Source: Spirodela intermedia (lineage: Eukaryota > Streptophyta > Magnoliopsida > Alismatales > Araceae). From it: a stretch of 64,000 nucleotides of DNA. The DNA is taken from contig LR746270.1 in NCBI GenBank assembly GCA_902729315.2, positions 6,689,221 through 6,753,220 of the forward strand, in the 5' to 3' direction. Both the position numbers and the translations under genes were made by a program. Positions within the stretch are counted from its first letter, which is position 1; every line of letters starts with the position of its first letter. Of this stretch, positions 57,009-64,000 are shown one piece after another. The notes under the pieces were generated by a model. The model saw only the letters and a program-made list of their open reading frames with translations, was not told the origin of the DNA and ran no database searches.

Positions 57009-60000
57009 ATGGCGGGCTCCAGACGCCGGGAGGAGGACGACGAGAGGGACGCCAACGGCGACTTATCGGAGGGTAGATCCAGGGAAGCGGACAAGGAAAA
57101 CGGAGGGGACGCGAAGAAGGAGCGGGAGCGGGAAGCTAGGTCGGATCGGCACTCGGGGGAAAGGGAGAGGGAGAGCAGAAGATCTGAGGGGCAGCGTAAC
57201 AGCAGGCACCGCGAGGATGATGGAGACCGGAGACGAGAACGCGATCGGGAGAGGGACAGGGAGCACCGCAACCGGCGTCATGGGAAGAAGCGGCACAGCA
57301 ACGGCCGGCACGAGGAAGAAGACGGCGAGAGCAGCCCTGAAAGAGGTAGCAGGTCGAGGCGTGACAAGGAGCGAGAGAGAGACAGGGACAGGGATGGCAG
57401 TGATCGGCGCCACCGCGATAGGAAGGAAGATAGGGAAGGGAGGAGAAGGGAGGAGGAGGAGGAGGAGGAGGAAGAGAGGCCCAAGGAGGTCTTGCCCCCT
57501 CCCCCGCCGCCGCCTCCGCTTCCTGATGCGGTTGCCAATGCCGGGCGAAGCGGCGGGGTCTATATTCCGCCGTTCAAAATGGCGCAGCTGATGAGGGATG
57601 TCCAGGACAAGAGCAGCGAGACGTATCAGCGACTGAGCTGGGATGCCCTAAGGAAGAGTATAAATGGACTGGTGAACAAGGTTAATGCTACCAACATCAA
57701 GAACATCATCCCGGAGCTTTTCTCAGAGAATCTTATCCGCGGGCGTGGACTTTTCTGTCGGTCCTGCATGAAGTCCCAGATGGCTTCTCCCGGGTTCACG
57801 GATGTGTTCGCAGCACTTGTAGCCGTCGTCAACACGAAATTCCCGGAGGTGGGGAAGCTTCTCCTGAGGAGGATAGTGCTGCAGCTGAAGAGGGCTTACA
57901 AGCGCAATGACAAGGTAAAGTTAAATGCTCTCTGTTAGCTTAATGGTGGAAGGGAGGCTAATAGTTCAATAAATCATCGCGTTATATTCTTTTCTTTGCA
58001 GCCTCAACTACTTGCAGCGACCAAGTTTATTGCTCACCTTGTGAACCAGCAAGTAGCACACGAAATCATTGCCTTGGAGCTGCTTACTGTGCTTTTGGAG
58101 AACCCAACGGATGATAGCGTAGAGGTAATACCTGATTCAGATGTGCAAATGCAAAGCTTCTAACGTTGACTAATCCTAATGTTCCTCCTGTAGGTTGCTG
58201 TTGGTTTTGTCAAAGAATGTGGATCATTGCTTCAGGATATCTCACCTCAGGGTCTTCATGGTAAGTACACTATTTCTCCAATGAAGATGTTAGATGATCG
58301 CTATCATAAGAACTTTTGTCACTTGGCGCATTATTTCAAGCCCAGTAACTCTGATTTTTCTGATCATTCAAATACGGTCTGATTTCAAGAGGAGATGGTC
58401 AACCCAAGTTTGTATTATATTCCTCGTCCTTTTCTTTCTGGAATGGTTAGCCTCCGCATGAAAGTGGAAACATATTTGGCATGAAATGGGGAACCCATTC
58501 AATGGCCTTTTGGATTAGACGACTCCCTTTTATAATGAAACATTCTAGATACCCATGCTTTGAACATTTATTTTGCTTGTCCTTCTTTATTTTGCATTTT
58601 CCCCGCAATTTTTAACTGCCTTGGAGATCATGAAGTATGATGCCCATTATTCTATGAAATGACCACACGATATGGTTCCAGTCCTTGCCTGCGTAGAAGC
58701 TTTGAATGTTGGTTTGTGGTGTCCGTAATCCATTCAAATTATGGTTCCCAGAAGATCAGTGCAAATTATATGTATATATATCTATATTCAGCGTGTTAGG
58801 ATTGAAAGTATTTGTTGGTTATTTTCTCCGAATTTTTCATCTTATAAGAGCAAAGTCATTGTCGGCCATTGCCATCTTTTTAATAGCAAATGAGCATCAC
58901 TGTTTAAAAAACTAATATACATTAGAAAGAAGTATGTAAATAGAAAAGATCTTTTCAGTCATGCAGCTTAGATGTGTGATGCTATCTAACCTTGTACTTT
59001 GCAAATTGTTATAAACCCCAAGCATTTATTTCTTGATTATGTTTTTGCATGAAAGCTTATGATTTGCATGCTTTGTATGGCGTTGGAAACTTTGAATTTT
59101 TCACACGTGTTGGGGTAGTTCATATTTGAGGCAACATCCTTCCCATCCATTTTGATCTACCATTTACAATCTTCGTGGAGCTCATTGTAATCTACCAGAA
59201 AATGAGCTCTACTAACTTTCTACTAGTGTAGAAAATTTAACTGTCACAAGTTCATGCCTTTTGAGGTTTGAATTGAAATTGGAGTTAAGGCCGTGGGGAA
59301 AAAAAAACAGTTTAAAGTGGTATTTTCCCAGGGCCATGTGCCTGTGATTAATCGGAGCAGAATTAATTAATTAATTAATTTTATTTGGTTAACTGTGGTT
59401 GAAGAATGACAGAGTCCTGTATTGTCTTTCATTCCACGATCCTTTGGGAAGAGTACTAATGCGGTTTGGATGGATTACTGGTCGATGCTTTCTAGCCATT
59501 CAGAGTTGCCAAACTCTGAACTTCATTGGAAGACGAAATTTATTTGGTTTCTCTTGTGGGTTTAGTGTTTAGAATCGGCCCGGATCTACATATTTTGTTC
59601 TGAGGTTTCATAGAATAGAATAGGTTTGCCAAGCAACCTTGATGCATGCAGACGTTTATATGTATAATATGAAATTTGTGTCGCCAAACCCTAAAACCCT
59701 AAACCCATTTGTGTCACCATATCTAAAATCATTGATTGTTAGATCATATTTTCCTGCTCTTGTGATTGCATCGTTCTTACCAAAATTTTGCAGGAATTTT
59801 TGAGCGATTTCGTGGTATTCTCCACGAAGGAGAGATCGATAAGCGCGTTCAGTTCTTGATCGAAGGCCTCTTTGCCATAAGGAAGGCCAAGTTCCAGGTA
59901 CTGTGGCACATATTCTGAGAAGCACTGGGCTCCTCCTTGGGATTATCGTGGTAACCAGGCTTTCCTGTGGCTCCGTTCATAGGGATTCCCTGCTGTGCGC

Positions 60001-61118
60001 CCAGAGCTAGATCTCGTGGAGCTGGAAGACCAGTTCACCCATGAAGTCTCACTTGAAGACGAGGTCGACCCAGAGACCGGCCTAGGTTTGCCTCTGATCA
60101 CTAGTTCCACCTACCTCCGTGGCCATGGCTTCTTGAAAGGTTGAGCATGAGATGGGCTCACTCTTTTGCGGGGACCCTCCTCAGATATCTTCAAGCGGAA
60201 CCCAAAGTTTGTGGAGGATGAGAAGGCGTACGAGGATCTGAAGAAGAGCATCCTCGGGGACGACGAGAGCTCCGCAGAGGAGGAAGAGTCTGATGCGGGC
60301 GGCTCCGACGAGGAGGACGAGTCCGAGGAGGAAGACGAGGAGATGATGAAGATCAAGGACGAGACTGAGACGAATCTCGTGAACCTGCGGCGGACGATCT
60401 ACCTCACCATCATGTCCAGCGTCGATTTCGAGGAGGCCGGGCACAAGCTGCTCAAAATCAAGCTCGAACCCGGCCAGGAGGTGAGCGAGATCTACCGATT
60501 TGCTTATAATTTCCTGGAGTTCTTCTTCTGTGGTGGGTCGACTGATCTGGTTGCGGCGGTGGCGGGGGCGGGGGCGGCAGATGGAGCTGTGCATAATGCT
60601 GCTGGAGTGCTGCAGCCAGGAGAGGACGTACCTGCGGTACTACGGGCTGCTGGGGCAGAGGTTCTGCATGATCAACAAGGTGCACCAGGAGAACTTTGAG
60701 AAGTGCTTCGTGCAGCAATACTCGATGATTCACCGGCTGGAGACGAACAAGCTGCGGAACGTCGCCAAGTTCTTCGCCCACCTCCTCGGCACCGACGCCC
60801 TCCCCTGGCACGTCCTCGCCTACATCCGCCTCACCGAGGAGGACACCACCTCCTCCTCCCGAATCTTCATCAAGATCCTCTTCCAGGTCCTCTCTCTCTC
60901 TACCCACATCATTCTCTCTATATACACATCTTTATCTCTCTACCCACTTCATTCTCTCTATAAACACATCTTTATCTCTGTACCCACATCGTTCTCTCTA
61001 TATACACATCTTTATCTCTCTACCCACATCATTCTCTCTATATACACATCTTTATCTCTCTACCCACATGATTCTCTCTCTCTCTCTCGCTACATATATC
61101 TATATTTCTCTACCCACA

Positions 61119-61172
<54 letters not shown>

Positions 61173-61670
61173 TATCTATATCTCTCTATCCACATCATTC
61201 TCTCTGTCACTCTCTATATATATCATTCTCTCTCTACTCACACCATTATCTCTCTCTCTCTCTCTCTCTTGATATATATGTATATATACTCACAGAATCT
61301 TTAAATGTCAAAATGGGTGCAGGAGCTATCGGAGCACCTGGGGATCCGGCTGTTGAACGAGCGGCTGAGCGAGCCGACGATGCAGGACTCGTTCGAGTCC
61401 ATCTTCCCGAGGGACAACCCGAAGAACACGCGCTTCGCCATCAACTTCTTCACCTCCATCGGCCTCGGCGGCATCACCGAGAACCTCCGCGAGTACCTCA
61501 AGAACATGCCCCGCCTCATCATGCAGCAGCACCAGAACAACCCCCCCTCCGATTCCGCCTCCGATTCCGGTTCCGACTCCGACTCCGACTCCGACTCGGG
61601 CTCCTCCTCTTCCTCCTCCTCCTCCGACTCCGATTCCAAGACCCGGACCAAGCGCAGGAAGAGGGGCTGA
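57009..61670 (+). CDS. CWC22: Pre-mRNA-splicing factor CWC22
   Basis: Eight coding exons: 57009-57914, 58002-58124, 58194-58260, 59794-59897, 59983-60085, 60185-60480, 60581-60886, 61323-61670. They give 750 residues with all phases matching. The N-terminal 165 residues are Arg/Glu/Asp/Ser-rich, followed by a proline run (about 172-180) and [14 protein letters not shown]. The MIF4G domain spans about 209-400 ([17 protein letters not shown] ... [14 protein letters not shown]). An acidic linker ([18 protein letters not shown]) precedes the MA3 domain at about 495-610 ([19 protein letters not shown]). The C-terminus is an SD/SR tail ending TKRRKRG. CWC22 is a spliceosome component that escorts eIF4A3 for exon-junction complex deposition and is needed for the first catalytic step. 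A long intron 3 (58261-59793) and a minisatellite in intron 7 are notable. Confidence 0.95.
60891..61310. repeat. Minisatellite in CWC22 intron 7
   Basis: Units of about 38 bp (TCTCTACCCACATCATTCTC then TCTATATACACATCTTTATC) repeat from about 60897 with starts near 60938, 60976, 61016 and 61054, then degrade into (CT)n at 61116-61168 and related CT/TA units. It fills most of the 436 bp intron. Confidence 0.9.
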
Positions 61671-61934
61671 GCCGCGAAAGAGATGAGGAAGAAGACAAGT
61701 GTGTGCCCTGTACAGTCACCTGCTTGGAGCTGCCCCGAATCCACGTCGGATTCTCAAGTTCCTCCTCTGACCCGTGCTTGGTATTCCCTGTTTCTCTAGG
61801 TTTATATATCCCCCCTTTTTTCCTTTTTTTCCTTTTTTTTTAACGCCTTTCTGGCATCCGAGTGTTTTAGCGAAAAATCCCCATAAAAATTTATCATTTT
61901 GTTCCACATATTTCCCACTGCTTGTGTTCGTGTA

Positions 61935-61935
61935 T

Positions 61936-62000
<65 letters not shown>
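61935..62000. repeat. Compound (TA)n(GA)n microsatellite
   Basis: TA repeats at 61935-61960 change directly into GA repeats to about 62000. Confidence 0.95.
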
Positions 62001-62004
<4 letters not shown>

Positions 62005-62103
62005 TTTGTCTGGTGGCGTTTTTTTTTCGCATTTTCATATTTTCTACAGCATTTTTTTAAATTTTTTTTTGGGAATCTTCGAGGATGATGCCCTCTCATA
62101 ATT

Positions 62104-62250
62104 CGTTGGTCCAGTCGCAGTTGGGAATCCCACTCTGGAAGATGTGACATTTTGGTTATTAATTGATTAATTTATTGCATACTCTATTTGGAAGAAAAAT
62201 AATTACTGTCTCGACCCAGTCGCCAGTTGGGAATCCCACTCTGGTCAACA
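62104..62250. repeat. Short direct duplication
   Basis: CAGTTGGGAATCCCACTCTGG, preceded by CCAGTCGC, occurs at about 62111-62138 and again at 62218-62244. It is intergenic, of unknown origin. Confidence 0.8.
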
Positions 62251-62474
62251 CGTAGACCTGACCCCCGCCAACGTGACCCAGTCGACCGGTCTTAGTCACC
62301 TACCATTGACCAACGGGAGGGGTCGGCCCAGCTAGATAAAGTAGACGTCGGCATGGTAATGGCGTCGGTACTTTTGACGGTTTCCGTCTCCAAGCGATAG
62401 ACCTGATCGGCAGCTCACGCGCATCCACGTGTCCATCGTCTGTTGACGCGGTTACCCCCACGGCCTCACCTTTC

Positions 62475-62482
62475 TATAAAAA
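62475..62482 (+). promoter_or_regulatory. TATA box of the PNRC-like gene
   Basis: TATAAAAA lies 78 bp before the ATG at 62553. The predicted leader of about 45-50 nt would contain the (TTC)n run at 62514-62541. Confidence 0.7.
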
Positions 62483-62552
62483 GGTCCCGATCCCCTTCTC
62501 ACCCTTCGAGCATTTCTTCTTCTTCTTCTTCTTCTTCTTCTTCGGCGAGGCC

Positions 62553-63074
62553 ATGGGGACGGAGGTTCTGTATCCACAGGACGTTCTCGCAGGGCGGCGC
62601 CTCGGATCCGTCCCCTCCACCGCCTCCTTCGTATTCCTCCGGAGGCAGGAGGTTCCCGGCGGCGGCGCTGGCCGAAACCCCAAGCTGCGGCGGAAGCGGG
62701 GGGAGGGATCCGGCGAGGCGAAGAACAGTGACAGCGGCGGCCACCTGGTAATGGGGCCGGTGGCGATCCTCAAGCGCGGCGAGTCCTTGGACTCATCGGC
62801 GGCTGGTAAGGGCCGTTTGAGGAGGTCTGAGGGAAGGCGTGGTGGCGGAGGGGCTGCCGGAGTCGTCCCGCTGCTGGAGTCGCCGGCGGCGGGCGTGAAG
62901 AAGGTAGCGAAGGGGAGGAAGGGGGAGGTGTACGCCGGTTCCGCGTTCACTCAGTCTCCGTCGCCGAGGGCGCTGCCGTTGCCGAAGTTCTCGTCCCGGA
63001 GGACGGTGGAAGGTGAAGCGGTCGTCGATCAATCGGCCACCAGGGACCTCCTGCGTCTCCTGCGGCTGGAGTAG
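62553..63074 (+). CDS. Small protein with PNRC/Edc1-type decapping motif
   Basis: Intronless, 173 residues, basic and low in complexity, largely disordered. Two blocks stand out. GPVAILKRGE at 68-77 is a short motif seen in plant members. YAGSAF...SPSPRALPLPKF at 127-146 matches the proline-rich motif of PNRC proteins and yeast Edc1, which binds the EVH1 domain of Dcp1 and stimulates mRNA decapping by Dcp2. The C-terminus, ATRDLLRLLRLE, is an amphipathic helix common in these proteins. A cytoplasmic decapping-cofactor role is inferred from the motif; plant members are poorly described. The TATA box and leader are well placed. The Met at 62553 gives the conserved MGTEVLYPQD start. Confidence 0.85.
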   Translation: MGTEVLYPQDVLAGRRLGSVPSTASFVFLRRQEVPGGGAGRNPKLRRKRGEGSGEAKNSDSGGHLVMGPVAILKRGESLDSSAAGKGRLRRSEGRRGGGGAAGVVPLLESPAAGVKKVAKGRKGEVYAGSAFTQSPSPRALPLPKFSSRRTVEGEAVVDQSATRDLLRLLRLE

Positions 63075-63724
63075 GAGATCCGGTCCGAACGGATCGGGCC
63101 GGAAGGCTGCTCAGGAAATAACAAAATAGACTGGGAATCTTCGGACGAGTCCCGATTCTAGCCGGGAAGCTCGCGTTGACTAGACCAGGAAGTGTGAGGG
63201 CTCCTCCTCTCTGTCGATCAAATCTCTCCGCCGCGTATTTTCAGAAGACGGAGGAGATGTTTGATTCGGGAGAAAGGAGCATATCTAGGGTTCCAATAAA
63301 TGGCGAAATAGTCGGTGGAGGAAGAAGTTCGCTGCAGCAGTGGAAGCGAACACCGTTAAGACAGTAAGAATCTGCTGCTGCTGCGGTAGCAGCTCAGGTG
63401 ATCTAATCTGTGTATCTATTAGTGTGTTGAACTACTGTAATATATTAGCGTGATTTACCCCTGTAATCATTATCAAGTCTAGGTTTTCCCCGTTTCTTCC
63501 TTCTTTAGACATCCTGCAGACCTAAATCTGCAAGCCCTGTAATCTTCGCCGTGCAATTCGACAAGGAAGTTGCTGTGTACCCTCTTTGTTCATTTTCTTC
63601 CCTCTGTCTGCGTCTGGTTCTTGATCGAACACCGACCCGAGTGACCATGATCTCTCTCCATGAAGGACATTCAAAACCAGGGTATCTATCCATCACCTGG
63701 GCGGCGGCTTAATCATTCTTCTCG
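63075..63724. other. 3' flank of the PNRC-like gene and upstream region of the next gene
   Basis: Small ORFs at 63176-63367 and 63505-63696 have no recognised features. It may contain the 3' UTR of one gene and the leader of the next. I see nothing else. Confidence 0.5.
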
Positions 63725-64000
63725 ATGGAAGATGGCGGATTCAAGGAGCAGTCTCGTAATCTGCGGGCGGTTCTTCTCCATGATCCCTCTCCCCTGCTGC
63801 ACTTCTTCTGTCATGATCACGAGCGCACCCGCCTGGTTGGTAAAGTGCCCCCATCTTTCCCTCTCGCCCCCTTTTTCTCTTTCCTCTGCTTGTCTTTTCC
63901 TTTATTCCTGGTACCTCATGGCCTGCCGCATAAAGTTTGGTGGGGGAGCTGATGCTCGCATTGAATCGAATCACTGGAGATTTTTCATCGGAAAAAAAAT
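63725..64000 (+). CDS. 5' part of an unidentified gene (partial, runs off the window)
   Basis: An ATG at 63725 opens MEDGGFKEQSRNLRAVLLHD and continues to a good donor (GTTG then GTAAAG, exon end 63839, phase 1). A candidate acceptor (GGGGGAG, ending 63949) rejoins the frame as ADARIESNHWRFFIGKK up to the window edge. The unspliced frame reaches a stop at 63950-63952. The two-exon reading looks protein-like, but I do not recognise the family and the 110 bp intron is inferred. The rest of the gene lies outside the window. Confidence 0.45.

Larger units (their letters stand above)
61671..62474. other. CWC22 3' flank and intergenic DNA
   Basis: The probable 3' UTR of CWC22 is followed by a compound (TA)n(GA)n microsatellite and a short duplication (62104-62250). 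No gene recognised. Confidence 0.6.

Noticed and set aside
60500-61843. 447-codon plus-strand ORF
   Set aside because: It is a frame running through CWC22 exon 7, the intron 7 minisatellite and a wrong frame of exon 8. The spliced CWC22 model explains the coding parts.

Overview
This window is nuclear DNA from a flowering plant, most likely a monocot. Genes carry GT-AG introns. Several intron-poor genes (chitinase-like, LRR, RING, PPR, PNRC-like) are very GC-rich, while the intergenic DNA is AT-rich; this two-class pattern is typical of monocots. GA/CT microsatellites are unusually dense. The species cannot be named from sequence alone.

Layout, left to right. The first 0.2 kb holds the end of an unidentified gene, followed by a repeat-rich gap with long CT and GA blocks. 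A J-domain/DUF3444 protein (7718-10825) probably has its promoter and first leader exon near 2.2-2.5 kb, with a leader intron of about 5 kb that contains a long, near-perfect hairpin. Next are a multi-exon tandem-BRCT protein resembling plant MDC1-like DNA-damage readers (12529-18388), the U1 snRNP C protein on the minus strand (19672-23148), and a GH18 class III chitinase homologue on the minus strand whose catalytic residues are replaced (23938-24894). After a 4.7 kb AT-rich desert comes a PPR gene split by a decayed Ty1/copia element (29653-35650). Then follow an SGR9-like RING-H2 ligase (minus, 36073-36873), a GPI-anchored protein (minus, 37592-39430), a cytokinin-type histidine phosphotransfer protein (41715-42883), an LRR protein (46696-47928), histone H2A.X (49409-49924), a PAT17-like DHHC S-acyltransferase (51577-56509), the splicing factor CWC22 (57009-61670), and a small protein with a PNRC/Edc1-type decapping motif (62553-63074). 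The start of another gene lies at the right edge.

The genes do not form an operon-like unit. Two functional pairs do occur: H2A.X with a tandem-BRCT protein of the class that reads phosphorylated H2A.X, both with E2F-like motifs just upstream; and two spliceosomal proteins (U1C, CWC22). Exon structures were derived by hand from splice consensus, reading-frame continuity and family conservation; all multi-exon models below close in frame.

The observations most worth a second look are the degenerate chitinase-like active site, the hairpin in the J-protein leader intron, the copia insertion in the PPR gene (removing the element with one target-site copy restores the frame exactly), and complementary repeats flanking exons 7-9 of the PAT gene.
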